IMG/VR virus record: IMGVR_UViG_3300027793_000146
Span: 1-39,535 of that record
Length of the DNA stretch: 39,535 nucleotides
Strand: one strand, 5' to 3'
Origin: a virus
Part shown: piece after piece, positions 30,888 through 38,963 of the stretch
Layout: each line of letters starts with the position of its first letter
Numbering within the stretch: the stretch's first letter is position 1
Position numbers and translations under genes: made by a program
Notes under the pieces: model-generated
The model's database searches: none
Told to the model about the DNA's origin: nothing
What the model saw: only the letters and a program-made list of their open reading frames with translations

Positions 30888-31282
30888 AGCAAATGACCTT
30901 CATCGAGTCGGAGGCCGGGAGCTCGGTCTACACGCACAAGGCGGGCTCGCCGCTCTACGAGCCGAAGGACCGCCGGCCGCACGTTCTTGAGCTTCACGAC
31001 GCGAGCCGGATGCATCGGCTCGCGCACCAGATCGAGGCGGCGAAGGGGATCACGCCGGAGGAGCGTCGTTTCCTCCTCGCCGCGGCGACGCGGCACACGG
31101 TTTTCAACTACGAGCTGATCGCCGACTACTACGCGCACGCGACGCCGGAGATGCAGCAGCTGATGGAGGAGTCGGCCCTCGTCGTCCTCGATATCGGAGC
31201 GGCGATCGAGAAAGGATATGTTCAGCTCTGCGACAACTTGAGGGCCTTTCACGAGGAGGAGCTCGCCGATGACGGCGCGTAA
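30884..31282 (+). CDS. Conserved-looking protein beside the glycosyltransferase
   Basis: A 132-aa protein. The block LLAAATRHTVFNYELIADYY followed by AHATPEMQQLMEESALVVLDIGAAIEKGYVQL is unusually information-rich, and I recall similar sequences in phages, annotated as ParB-like or modification-associated; I cannot verify this. The N-terminal YEPKDRRPHVLELHDASRMHRL has the look of an entry domain. It ends inside the glycosyltransferase gene (14-base overlap), implying joint expression. Confidence 0.75.
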   Translation: MKQMTFIESEAGSSVYTHKAGSPLYEPKDRRPHVLELHDASRMHRLAHQIEAAKGITPEERRFLLAAATRHTVFNYELIADYYAHATPEMQQLMEESALVVLDIGAAIEKGYVQLCDNLRAFHEEELADDGA

Positions 31283-32111
31283 CTTCGCCGCGCTGATCTT
31301 GACTCACGGCCGGCCCGACAACGTGATGACCTACAACACGCTCCGCCGGAGCGGGTACACCGGGCGCGTCTACTTCGTGATCGACAACGAGGACCGGACG
31401 GTCGACCGATATCGCAAGAATTACGGCGACGAGCAGGTGATCGTGTTCGATAAACGAGCGGTCGCGGGGACGTTCGATCGCGGGGAGAACTTCGACAACC
31501 TTGCGTCGGTGGTCTACGCGCGCAACGCTTGCTTCGGGATCGCGCGCTCGCTCGGGCTTACGCACTTCATCGAGTTGGACGACGACTACAACTCTTTCCT
31601 CTTTCGCGACGATCTCGGCGCGGTCGTAATCAAAAACCTCGACCGCGTGTTCGACGAGTTTTGCCAATTCGTCGACGAGACGCCGACGACGAGCATCGCG
31701 TTTTCGCAGGGCGGCGATCACATGGGAGGCTTTCACGGCGTCCGCATGAAGCGCAAGGCGATGAACTCCTTTTTCTGCCGGACCGATCGCGAGTTTACTT
31801 TCCTCGGAACGATGAACGACGACGTGAACACCTACACGACGCTCGGCTCCCGAGGCGCGCTGTTCTTTACCTTCACCGGCATCCAACTGAATCAGGCTCA
31901 GACGCAGAAGCAGGCCGGCGGGATGACCGCCGCCTACCTCGAGCACGGGACCTACGTTAAGAGCTTCCTGACGGTTCTCTTTCAGCCGTCGTCGGTCCGC
32001 GTCCAGACGATGGGGCGAAAGTTTCGCCGGATGCACCACGTCATCAAGTGGGGGCGGACCGTCCCGAAGATCGTCCGCGAGGAGTATCGGAAGGCGAGGC
32101 CGGCGGCATGA
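31269..32111 (+). CDS. Glycosyltransferase, TET/JBP-associated (TAGT)-like
   Basis: A 280-aa GT-A-type glycosyltransferase. It opens FAALILTHGRPDNVMTYNTL, a nucleotide-sugar-binding strand-loop, and has the metal motif FIELDDDYNSF with Asp 104-106; SIAFSQGGDHMGGFHG near residues 142-157 and TFLGTMNDDVNTY further on fit the TAGT family described beside phage DNA-base oxidation systems. Its natural acceptor would be a hydroxymethylated base in DNA, but no hydroxylase is present. A surface glycan role is possible. Confidence 0.82.
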   Translation: MTARNFAALILTHGRPDNVMTYNTLRRSGYTGRVYFVIDNEDRTVDRYRKNYGDEQVIVFDKRAVAGTFDRGENFDNLASVVYARNACFGIARSLGLTHFIELDDDYNSFLFRDDLGAVVIKNLDRVFDEFCQFVDETPTTSIAFSQGGDHMGGFHGVRMKRKAMNSFFCRTDREFTFLGTMNDDVNTYTTLGSRGALFFTFTGIQLNQAQTQKQAGGMTAAYLEHGTYVKSFLTVLFQPSSVRVQTMGRKFRRMHHVIKWGRTVPKIVREEYRKARPAA

Positions 32112-33001
32112 GCGCGTGGATCAAGCTTGAGAAGGGCCTCGAGACCGATCCGCGGGTCCTCCGCGCGGCGAAGGCCCTCGCGCGGCGCGCCGCCGAGCTC
32201 TCGCCCGACGCGGCCGGCGGATCTGGTAACGCACGAGCGTTACAGTATGTAACGCTGCTGATCGGCGGGCTCGCTCGGCTCTGGATTTACGCCGACTCTC
32301 ACGCCCGGGAGGACGACACGCTCGACCTCGGCTTCGAGGAGCTCGACGAGCTTCTCGGCATCCCCGGATTCTGCTCCGCGCTCCCCGCCGACTGGATCGT
32401 CGAGCTCGACGCGAACCGCGTCGAATTGCCGGGATTTCAAGAACATAACGGACTCGACGCCCGCCGCCGCGCCCTGACCTCGAAGCGCGTCGAGAGGCAC
32501 CGAGTAACGCAGGCGAAACGCTCTAGCGTTACAGGCGGTAACGCTCCGGCGTTACCAGACCAGACCAGACCAGACCAGACTAGACCAAAGAGAGAGGTTC
32601 CTCCGGAACCTCTCGCGAGCGGCGGCGAGCCGGAGCCCGATCGCGACGCCGAGACCGTCGCCCGCGTGTTCCGGCACTGGCAGTCGGTACACGGACACGC
32701 GACGGCGCGCCTCGACGCGAAACGCCGGAAGCTAATCCGCGACGCCCTCCGCTCCTACCCGGAGGAGGTCCTCTGCGAGTCGATCGCCGGCTATCGAAAC
32801 TCCCCGCATCACATGGGGCAGAACGACCGCGGGACGGTCTACGACTCGATCGAGCTCCTCCTCCGGGACGCGAAGCACATCGACGCCGGCCTCGCGTTCG
32901 CCCGGAACCCGCCGCGGACCGGGCTCGCCTCGATCTCGCGCCGGAACGTCGACGCGACCGCAAACTGGCAACCTCCGGAGCTCCGCCGCAATGAAGGCTG
33001 A
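32108..33001 (+). CDS. Replication initiator (lambda O-like) with internal iterons
   Basis: A 297-aa protein starting at ATG 32108 (ATGA overlap). The N-terminus SAWIKLEKGLETDPRVLRAAKAL and later LDELLGIPGFCSALPADWIVE resemble winged-helix replisome organisers. The middle (residues about 133-168) is encoded by iteron and CCAGA-repeat DNA, and the C-terminal part (VFRHWQSVHGHATARLDAKRRKLI) is a helical helicase-loading-like domain. As in lambda O, the origin seems to lie in the gene. Confidence 0.82.
   Translation: MSAWIKLEKGLETDPRVLRAAKALARRAAELSPDAAGGSGNARALQYVTLLIGGLARLWIYADSHAREDDTLDLGFEELDELLGIPGFCSALPADWIVELDANRVELPGFQEHNGLDARRRALTSKRVERHRVTQAKRSSVTGGNAPALPDQTRPDQTRPKREVPPEPLASGGEPEPDRDAETVARVFRHWQSVHGHATARLDAKRRKLIRDALRSYPEEVLCESIAGYRNSPHHMGQNDRGTVYDSIELLLRDAKHIDAGLAFARNPPRTGLASISRRNVDATANWQPPELRRNEG
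32226..32256. repeat. Iteron cluster 1
   Basis: GTAACGC at 32226, GCGTTAC at 32237 and GTAACGC at 32249 form an inverted/direct set spaced 11-12 bases apart, about one helical turn. The same 7-mer recurs at 32504-32555. They lie early in the initiator gene and are probably binding sites of its product. Confidence 0.75.
32504..32555. repeat. Iteron cluster 2
   Basis: GTAACGC or its complement GCGTTAC starts at 32504, 32526, 32538 and 32549, with a one-mismatch copy (AAACGCT, 32516). Most are 11-12 bases apart, on one face of the helix. Cluster 2 ends directly against the CCAGA tandem repeat and a hairpin, making 32504-32614 the likely replication origin. Confidence 0.8.
32555..32586. repeat. 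Tandem CCAGA repeat in the origin
   Basis: Five perfect CCAGA units start at 32555 and are followed by a CTAGA variant and CC. Because five bases repeat with a period of three units per five codons, the peptide reads DQTRPDQTRP. It joins the iterons to the hairpin at 32592-32614. The role is unknown; it could be a spacer, a strand-opening or single-strand-binding element, or a slippage-prone repeat. Confidence 0.85.
32592..32614. repeat. Origin-adjacent hairpin
   Basis: GAGAGGTTCC (32592-32601) and GGAACCTCTC (32605-32614) are perfectly complementary with a 3-base loop. It directly follows iterons and CCAGA repeats, so it may help strand opening or primase entry at the origin. Confidence 0.8.
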
Positions 33002-33533
33002 CGACTTCGCCCGATTCCGCGCGATCCTCGCCGGCCTCGCGCGCGTCTACGAGCGCGAGCTCGACGGCCCGCTCCTCGACGCGTACTGGCTCGCCCTCCG
33101 CGACTGGCCGCTCGACGAGCTCGAGAGCGCGGCGGCTTACCTCCTCCGGTCGTCGAAGTTTATGCCGCGGCCGGCCGACTTCGAGGAGCTCCGGAAGGCC
33201 GGCGGGATGACCGCCGGCGAGGCGTGGCAGGCTGCGCTCGTTCACGCCAGAGGGGCGTATCGCTCCGGGCCGGCCGTCGGACCGGTCGAGCGCGCGGTCG
33301 CCGCCCTCGGCGGCTGGCAGGCGATAGCACGCGCCTCGACCGATTCTCTCCCGTTCCTCGAGCGGCGGTTTGCCTATCACTTCGAGCAGATCGAGGCGCG
33401 GGAGCTCGTCCGCGACGCCCTCCCGGCGATCGCCGGACCGGCCTCGACCTTCCGCGCGCGCGCGCTCGGCCCGAGCCGCGCCTCCGAGCTTCTCGCCCGC
33501 CTCCCGACCGCGCCGCCGGAGCCCTCCAAGTGA
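32991..33533 (+). CDS. Replication protein, helicase-loader candidate
   Basis: A 180-aa protein that overlaps the initiator gene by 11 bases. [36 protein letters not shown] is a helical domain often seen in phage replication proteins that follow an O-like initiator (a P-like loader position). The rest is helical and Ala/Arg-rich. The assignment is by position and resemblance, not by a clear motif. Confidence 0.65.
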   Translation: MKADDFARFRAILAGLARVYERELDGPLLDAYWLALRDWPLDELESAAAYLLRSSKFMPRPADFEELRKAGGMTAGEAWQAALVHARGAYRSGPAVGPVERAVAALGGWQAIARASTDSLPFLERRFAYHFEQIEARELVRDALPAIAGPASTFRARALGPSRASELLARLPTAPPEPSK

Positions 33534-33772
33534 GCCTCCCGACCGTCTACGGCGAGCGGTGGATGGCGAAACGTCTCGAGCTCCCCCTCGACTGGGACGC
33601 CGGCGTAACGACCGCCGACGAGCGGCGCGAGCGAATCCGCGCGGCGATCGTCGAGCAGGGCCGGGAGAGAGCGATCGCGGGAAAGAGACCCGGCCAGCCC
33701 TGCGAGACGTGGGCCGATCTCTACGCCCGGGTCTACGGCGTGCCGTTTCAACAGCAACCTACGGAGAAATAA
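33530..33772 (+). CDS. Small hypothetical replication-operon protein
   Basis: An 80-aa protein from GTG 33530 (GTGA overlap). [34 protein letters not shown] is helical and [17 protein letters not shown] closes the protein. It ends two bases before the SSB ATG. No family recognised. Confidence 0.7.
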   Translation: MSLPTVYGERWMAKRLELPLDWDAGVTTADERRERIRAAIVEQGRERAIAGKRPGQPCETWADLYARVYGVPFQQQPTEK

Positions 33773-33774
33773 TC

Positions 33775-34221
33775 ATGCGCGGAGTGAACAAAGCCATCGT
33801 CCTCGGGAACGTCGGGCAGGACCCGGAGCTCCGAGAGCTCCCGAACGGAGCCGCCTGCTCGCTCTCGGTCGCGACGACGGAGAAGTGGAAGGACAAGACG
33901 ACGGGCGAGGACAAGGAGCAGACCGAGTGGCACCGCATCTCCCTGTTCGGCCGGCTCGCGGAGATCGCGGCGGAGTACCTCCGGAAAGGCTCGAAGGTCT
34001 ACATCGAGGGGCGGCTCCGGACGCGGAAGTGGCAGGACAAGAACGGCGTCGACCGGTACACGACCGAGATCATCGCGTCGGAGCTGCAGCTCCTCGGAGA
34101 CCGCGGCGGGAACGGCGGCGGCGGCGAGACGCGCCGCTCCGAGCGCGCCGCGCCGGCGAAGCAGTCCGCGCCGGAGAAGCAGGGCAAGGCCGACTTCGAC
34201 GACGACGATATCCCATTCTGA
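33775..34221 (+). CDS. ssb: Single-stranded DNA-binding protein
   Basis: A 148-aa SSB. The OB fold begins [20 protein letters not shown] and includes [32 protein letters not shown], the standard SSB motif; the C-terminal acidic tip DFDDDDIPF is the partner-binding signature. The linker is Gly/Arg/Lys-rich. It sits in the replication operon between a small protein and RusA. Confidence 0.96.
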   Translation: MRGVNKAIVLGNVGQDPELRELPNGAACSLSVATTEKWKDKTTGEDKEQTEWHRISLFGRLAEIAAEYLRKGSKVYIEGRLRTRKWQDKNGVDRYTTEIIASELQLLGDRGGNGGGGETRRSERAAPAKQSAPEKQGKADFDDDDIPF

Positions 34222-34625
34222 TGCTCCTCCCGCTGCGCTTCCGACTCCCCTATCCGCCGAGCGTGAATCACTACTGGCGAGTGATGCGCGGCCGGATGGT
34301 GATCGGTCGCAGGGGCCGCGACTACCGCGCCGCCGCGGCGGTCGCGGTCCTCGAGCAGCGGGTCCCGCGCGAGCGGCTCGACGGCCCGCTCCGCGTCTCG
34401 CTCGTCGCCTACCCGCCGGACCTTCGTCGGCGGGATCTCGATAACACGCTGAAGGCCCTCCTCGACGCGATCGTCGCGATCGGCGTGATCGAGGACGACT
34501 CCGGGATCGACGACCTCCGCGTCGTCCGCGGCCCGGTCCGGCCTCGAGGCGAGGTCGAGGTCGCGATCGAGCCGATCCCGAACGAAACGAGCTTCGTGCG
34601 GCGGAACGCGCCGACGGAGCCATAG
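34221..34625 (+). CDS. rusA: RusA-like Holliday junction resolvase
   Basis: A 134-aa nuclease. LPYPPSVNHYWR is the RusA opening and DLDNTLKALLDAI, then EDDSGIDDLRVVRG, holds the metal-binding Asp residues. It starts in a TGATG overlap with ssb. It resolves branched recombination intermediates before packaging. RusA before a late regulator is the usual lambdoid order. Confidence 0.95.
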   Translation: MLLPLRFRLPYPPSVNHYWRVMRGRMVIGRRGRDYRAAAAVAVLEQRVPRERLDGPLRVSLVAYPPDLRRRDLDNTLKALLDAIVAIGVIEDDSGIDDLRVVRGPVRPRGEVEVAIEPIPNETSFVRRNAPTEP

Positions 34626-34635
34626 AGGTACTGCG

Positions 34636-35004
34636 ATGAAAACTAACCTCGACCCGGAGCTCGTCGCGACGGATAAGCTCCTCGACGCGTGGGCTCGCGA
34701 CGGCCGGCGCGGAACCGGCGGCGGCGGGATGCACCCGCTCGAGCGGCTTCGGCTACTGCACGACGGCGTAGTCCTCGGCCCGCCGGATATGTCGAACGAC
34801 GAGGTGATGATCATCGTCGACCGCGCGGTCCTCGACTCGCCCGAGCGGACGCGGCTCCTGCTCGCGACGTGGTACAAGTCGAATTCGCCGTCGCAGGTCA
34901 AGGCGCGCCGGCTCGGGATCAGTCGGAGCGCGCTCTACACGCACTGGCGGGCCGCGCTCTGGTACATCCGCGGGCTCCTCCGCGGGCGCGGGATCTCCGT
35001 CTAG
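34636..35004 (+). CDS. Late gene regulator candidate (Q/sigma-like)
   Basis: A 122-aa protein. ERTRLLLATWYKSNSPSQVKARRLGISRSALYTHWRAALWYIRGLL is an HTH of the sigma-70 region 4/ArpU type found in phage antiterminators and late activators. It stands where lambda has Q, after RusA and before an intrinsic terminator and the late genes. An AGAGGTACTG ribosome site precedes the ATG. Function is inferred from fold and position. Confidence 0.75.
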   Translation: MKTNLDPELVATDKLLDAWARDGRRGTGGGGMHPLERLRLLHDGVVLGPPDMSNDEVMIIVDRAVLDSPERTRLLLATWYKSNSPSQVKARRLGISRSALYTHWRAALWYIRGLLRGRGISV

Positions 35005-35137
35005 ACTCTATCGCACGTCGAGCTCTTTACATCCCGGACGTCTAGACGCTATTTTCCGATTGACTCGGGGCTCCGCGCCTCGGAGAACCTACTCGGCCCG
35101 CCTCGCGCGGGCCTTTTTCGTTTTAGGAGCTCGGAGC
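35005..35137. promoter_or_regulatory. Late control region
   Basis: The 133-bp gap after the regulator gene has a CGTCTAGACG palindrome at 35039-35048, a TTGACT at 35060-35065 that could be a late -35 with no convincing -10, a CTCCG-CGCCT-CGGAG dyad at 35071-35085, then the terminator and the ribosome site for the next gene. It matches the place of lambda pR'/tR'. No gene is visible. Confidence 0.55.
35095..35118 (+). terminator. Intrinsic terminator (tR'-like) before the late operon
   Basis: GGCCCGC (35095-35101) pairs with GCGGGCC (35107-35113) with a 5-base loop, then TTTTT at 35114-35118. It stops transcription between the late-regulator gene and the first late gene, so antitermination or a promoter behind it would be needed. 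Confidence 0.85.
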
Positions 35138-35545
35138 ATGGCCGTTCAGCTTTCCACCGCCGTCCGCAACGCGCGGCTCGACGCCATCGAGACCGCTATC
35201 GGAACGGGCGCGATCCTCCGCATCCGCTCTGGCGCGGCTCCGGCGAATTGCGCCGCGGCCGACGCCGGCTCGGTGCTCGCGACGCTTAACCTCCCTTCGG
35301 ACTGGATGGCCGCGGCCTCCGGCGGAAGCAAGTCGCTCTCCGGAACGTGGCAGGACGCCTCCGCCGACGCCTCCGGCACGGCCGCGCACTTCCGCCTCTA
35401 CGACTCGAGCGGGACGACCTGCCACGTGCAGGGTACGGTAACGCTTACCGCCGGCGGCGGCGACCTCACCGTCGACTCGGTAACGTTTACCGCCGGCCAG
35501 CAGTTCAGCATCACCGGCTTCACGCTAACGGACGCGAACGGCTAA
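35138..35545 (+). CDS. Phage structural protein, unknown function
   Basis: A 135-aa protein (ATG 35138 with TAGGAG). VQLSTAVRNARLDAIETAIG, then APANCAAADAGSVLATLNLPSDWMAAASGG, belongs to a family common in proteobacterial phages upstream of fibre-like genes; I know of no assigned function. The C-terminal half is beta-rich (TVTLTAGGGDLTVDSVTF). Probably a virion decoration or fibre component. Confidence 0.75.
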   Translation: MAVQLSTAVRNARLDAIETAIGTGAILRIRSGAAPANCAAADAGSVLATLNLPSDWMAAASGGSKSLSGTWQDASADASGTAAHFRLYDSSGTTCHVQGTVTLTAGGGDLTVDSVTFTAGQQFSITGFTLTDANG

Positions 35546-35557
35546 ACGGAGTGACCT

Positions 35558-35746
35558 GTGACGACGATCACCGTGGAGCGACTTGACGTAGTGGTCGGCG
35601 CGCCCACCTATCGCGTCGCCGAGGCCGGCACCTACGGGCTGCTCGAGCTCGTACCCTGCCGACGAGAGATCGACACCAACGGCCCGGTCTGCGCCTTTCT
35701 CGGCGCGACGGTCGCCGGAGTTGACCCTGCCGAGGTTTTGGAATGA
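35558..35746 (+). CDS. Small hypothetical protein
   Basis: A 62-aa protein from a GTG start at 35558. It is short and beta-rich (TITVERLDVVVGAPTYRVAE) and overlaps the next gene by four bases. Its place between two structural genes suggests a virion or assembly role. Confidence 0.65.
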   Translation: MTTITVERLDVVVGAPTYRVAEAGTYGLLELVPCRREIDTNGPVCAFLGATVAGVDPAEVLE

Positions 35747-37893
35747 AGGCCGCAATCGAACAACTGTTTAACGGATCGCTCTCGCAGGTCGCAATCGGCG
35801 GCGCGTACGACGCGACGAAGATCAACCGCGGCAAGCACACCGGGCAGTTCAACCTCGGCGCGTCCGCGGTCGACAAGTTCATCGGACCGGCGCCGCTCGG
35901 CGTGGCAAACTTCGGCGAATCGTCGCTCGCCATCCCGTCGGCCTTCGTCCACCCGGTCAAGATCGCCGACGACCTGTTCTGGATCTTCGGCTCCGACGTG
36001 GCGACCGCCGCCGCGACTCGACGCGTTCAGCTCTGGACCTGGGTGCCGTCGACCAACACCTACACGCTCGCCGGTGCGGTCACGCTGACCTTCCCGACGG
36101 CCACGGCTCACACTGTCCGCGGCCTGCGCGCCATCCTCGAGAATTACACGACCGGCACCGTCGGCGTCTCGGGTACTGCCGTCACCGGATCGGGGACTGC
36201 GTGGAACACCGGCCTCTCGGTCGGCTCGCGCATCGGCTTCGGCTCGACGGACCCGCAGCAGATCACGACGTGGTACCAGATCGCCGCGATCGGCTCGGAC
36301 ACCGGCATCACGCTGACGGCCGGAGCCGGCACCATCGCGGCCGGCACGCCTTACGTGATCCAGGACCTGATGCTCGTCCAGGCGACCACGAACGCAACCG
36401 CCGGCAACGGTGGCCTGTTCGTCACCAAGGGCCTGCGCTTCGAGGACTTCCAGAACCCGGCGACGGCGATCCCGGCGGCGACCACGGTCGACAAGATCAA
36501 GGCGACCTACTGGCTCAAGGACGCCGCGACGATCACGAACACGACCATCGGCGGCTGCGCGCTCAACGACCGCGACTCGTGGACGCAACAGTACGTCTAC
36601 TCGACCAACGGCGCGTCGACGACGCTCTCGATCTATCGGTACAACATCCGCGCGGCGCTGACGTTAACCGCTGGCGCTGCGACGTTGAGCGGCGCCGACA
36701 TGGTGATCACCGGCGGCCAGACTGTAGCGGGCAACGTGTCGCAGTCGAACAACGGCCGCGTGGCGACCCTCAACCACGGCCCGGGCGCTTCGGTGCCGTC
36801 CCTGTATCTGTTCACGACTACCCGCATCCTTCGCGCGCCGCTCTCGGCCATCGTCGCGGCGAGCACAACGTTCGTCGCTGACTCGATGTCCGAGGTGCCG
36901 CCGGGCGGCACGAACACCAACTCGGCCAGCGGCTCGACGCCGTTCATCTCGCTGGACGTCGCCGGATCGCTTGACAAGCTCGTCATCGCCACGACGTCGG
37001 GCCAAAGCACGTCGCTCTACGTCACCGACTACTACACGGGCGGGCAGCAGTTCGATCGCCGCGCTATGTGCGCCGCGAGCCAGCTCCCGTCGTCGCTGCG
37101 CGACACGGACAGCCCTGTCTGGGTGCACTCGCTCAACGGCTCGACCGTGCCTTTCGTTTGGGTCGAGGATGGCTGGCTGTTCTGGCTGTTCAGCGGCGCT
37201 ACGGCCACAACCGCCAACGCCTTGACCGCGTACCCGCTCGCCGCCGACCTCGACTTCCAGGCGGACGTGAACAACCGGATCGTCTGCCCGAAGATCAACC
37301 TCGGCGCGACGCCGGCCAAGCTCTACCGGGTCGTCACGAACAACGTCGCCAACCTCGGCGACCATACGATGGGCGTCGCGCCTGACGCCTACCGCGTGCA
37401 GGTGCGCACGTCGGGCATCGACGACAACTCGGGCGCGTGGACCGACGTCTCCGCGGACGGCGATCTCTCCGGCCTCGGAACGCCGAGCGCAATCCAGTTC
37501 GCCTTCCAGTTCCGCACCGCGGGCGTCGTCATGCTCCCGGCGCGCATCCTTTCGCTCGCGCTCGTCTACGAGACCGACGACGCGCTGCCCTCGCAGTACC
37601 GCTGGAATTTCGGCGACTTTAACGCGGGCAACGGCACCTTCGCGTGGGTTCAGACCGCGCTCTTTGGCGCGACGCCCGGCGTGCACACGATTAACATCTA
37701 CCGCGCGGACACGGACGCGCTCGTCCTTACGCAGTCGAGCTCGGGCAGCACCAACGGCGTGTTCGAATACTGGAACGGCTCTGCGTGGGACTCCGGCATC
37801 GGCTCCGATTCCGTCGGCCGTCGTCGTCGCTTCGTGCCATCGGGCTCGCTGCCCGGCGGCGTCGACCTGTACGCCAAGCTGACGGTGGCCTAA
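35743..37893 (+). CDS. Large structural protein, probable fibre or decoration
   Basis: A 716-aa protein. The N-terminal AIEQLFNGSLSQVAIGGAYD is a possible attachment domain. The body is a series of beta-rich segments with many Thr, Ser and Gly (TGTVGVSGTAVTGSGTAWNTG, repeated T-Y-x-(L/I) strands), and the C-terminus contains a Trp-rich beta module (FEYWNGSAWDSGIG). This fits a virion fibre, spike or head decoration protein. Codon choice (more CTG and NNC-A junctions) is like the capsid. Confidence 0.75.
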   Translation: MKAAIEQLFNGSLSQVAIGGAYDATKINRGKHTGQFNLGASAVDKFIGPAPLGVANFGESSLAIPSAFVHPVKIADDLFWIFGSDVATAAATRRVQLWTWVPSTNTYTLAGAVTLTFPTATAHTVRGLRAILENYTTGTVGVSGTAVTGSGTAWNTGLSVGSRIGFGSTDPQQITTWYQIAAIGSDTGITLTAGAGTIAAGTPYVIQDLMLVQATTNATAGNGGLFVTKGLRFEDFQNPATAIPAATTVDKIKATYWLKDAATITNTTIGGCALNDRDSWTQQYVYSTNGASTTLSIYRYNIRAALTLTAGAATLSGADMVITGGQTVAGNVSQSNNGRVATLNHGPGASVPSLYLFTTTRILRAPLSAIVAASTTFVADSMSEVPPGGTNTNSASGSTPFISLDVAGSLDKLVIATTSGQSTSLYVTDYYTGGQQFDRRAMCAASQLPSSLRDTDSPVWVHSLNGSTVPFVWVEDGWLFWLFSGATATTANALTAYPLAADLDFQADVNNRIVCPKINLGATPAKLYRVVTNNVANLGDHTMGVAPDAYRVQVRTSGIDDNSGAWTDVSADGDLSGLGTPSAIQFAFQFRTAGVVMLPARILSLALVYETDDALPSQYRWNFGDFNAGNGTFAWVQTALFGATPGVHTINIYRADTDALVLTQSSSGSTNGVFEYWNGSAWDSGIGSDSVGRRRRFVPSGSLPGGVDLYAKLTVA

Positions 37894-38706
37894 ATGGCTC
37901 TGCTCGCGGGCGGCGCATCCGCGCAGCTCGTGCGCGCGTCCGGTACGGCCGGAGCGGTCCAGGGGTTCCGCGCAGGCGGAGCTCTCGCGGGCGCGCGGCT
38001 CTCGACCGCGCTACCGTTTGCCGCCCGATTTCAGGCCGGCGACGGTCAGGCGCAGCAAGGCGTCCGGGAGATCATCGGCGCGCTCGACGTTACGCTCGGC
38101 GCGCTAACGCTCTCGGCCTCCGGGTCGCTCGGCGGCGGCATCACCGGGTCGCTTAACGCGACGCTCGGCGCGCTAACCGCCGACGCGACCGGGCGGCTCG
38201 AGATCCGCGGAACGCTCGGCAGTACGCTCGGCGCGCTGACCCTAACCGCCGCCGGCCAGCTCTCGAGCGGGAACTCGGGCGCGCTCGCCGCGACGCTCGG
38301 CAGCCTGACGCTCGACGCGCAAGGCCGGCTCGAGATTCGCGGCACGCTCGCGGTAACGCTCGGGACGCTGACAGCTAACTCGACCGGACGCACAGAGATC
38401 CGAGGGCAGCTCGACCAGACCCTCGGCGCGCTGACGCTAAACGCTACCGGGCGGCTCCCGATTACGGGCGCGGCCTCGGTCGCCCTCGACGCCTTGACCC
38501 TCTCCGCGGCCGGTAGCCTCGCGCTACGCGGTAGCCTGACGGCGACCCTCGGCGAGCTAACGCTCGAGGCGTCCGGGCAAACGATCCCATACGAGCCGGG
38601 CGCGTACCGCCTTGCGCGTGTTAGCGGGTCGGTCTCGGGCGCGACGGTTAGCGGCCGACGCCGCGCGACGGCAAGCGGACGCGGAAGAACGGAGATTGTG
38701 CACTGA
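37894..38706 (+). CDS. Beta-repeat protein with eight 21-23-residue units
   Basis: A 270-aa protein. After about 60 residues, residues 62-233 form eight repeats with the pattern G-x-L-x-x-T-L-G-(A/S/T)-L-T-(L/A)-x-A-x-G-x-L. Such regular Leu/Thr/Gly spacing suggests a beta-helix or beta-solenoid, as in tail fibres and needles. The last 35 residues are an Arg/Ser-rich tail. It lies between two structural genes and ends in a TGATG overlap. Confidence 0.75.
   Translation: MALLAGGASAQLVRASGTAGAVQGFRAGGALAGARLSTALPFAARFQAGDGQAQQGVREIIGALDVTLGALTLSASGSLGGGITGSLNATLGALTADATGRLEIRGTLGSTLGALTLTAAGQLSSGNSGALAATLGSLTLDAQGRLEIRGTLAVTLGTLTANSTGRTEIRGQLDQTLGALTLNATGRLPITGAASVALDALTLSAAGSLALRGSLTATLGELTLEASGQTIPYEPGAYRLARVSGSVSGATVSGRRRATASGRGRTEIVH
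38077..38592 (+). repeat. Eight-fold coding repeat of the beta-repeat protein
   Basis: Eight units of 63 to 69 bases encode the repeats. The first and third have 23 codons, the others 21. Recurrent DNA such as ACGCTCGGCGCGCT marks the units, so copy number could change by recombination or slippage. Confidence 0.75.
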
Positions 38707-38963
38707 TGATCACCCTCGACCCGTCCGATAGCGCAAACGTCTCGATCGAGTGGACCGACCTCGGCAACGCGACGCTCGCCTCGGTCGCCTACACCGCGAT
38801 CCCGGGCGTAACGCTCACGCCGCAGGGCGTGAACGGCGCGGTCTCGACGGTCCGAGTCTCCGGTCTAGTACACGGCCGGACGTACCAGCTCGAGGCGACG
38901 GCCACCCTCTCGACCGGGGAGACGCTTAACCGGAACGTCCCGATCCGGGCCTTCAACGGGTAA
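38706..38963 (+). CDS. Small beta-domain protein, Ig/fibronectin-like
   Basis: An 85-aa protein. VSIEWTDLGNATLASVAY, then AVSTVRVSGLVHGRTYQLEATATLSTGETL, follows the strand pattern of Ig/fibronectin-type domains in phage proteins. It overlaps its neighbours (TGATG at the start, TAATG at the end). It probably decorates the virion or supports the neighbouring fibres. Confidence 0.75.
   Translation: MITLDPSDSANVSIEWTDLGNATLASVAYTAIPGVTLTPQGVNGAVSTVRVSGLVHGRTYQLEATATLSTGETLNRNVPIRAFNG

Noticed and set aside
31269-32111. A full TET-type base-oxidation pathway around the glycosyltransferase
   Set aside because: I found no TET/JBP dioxygenase, DNA methylase, thymidylate synthase or dCMP hydroxymethylase in the window, so the pathway cannot be claimed.
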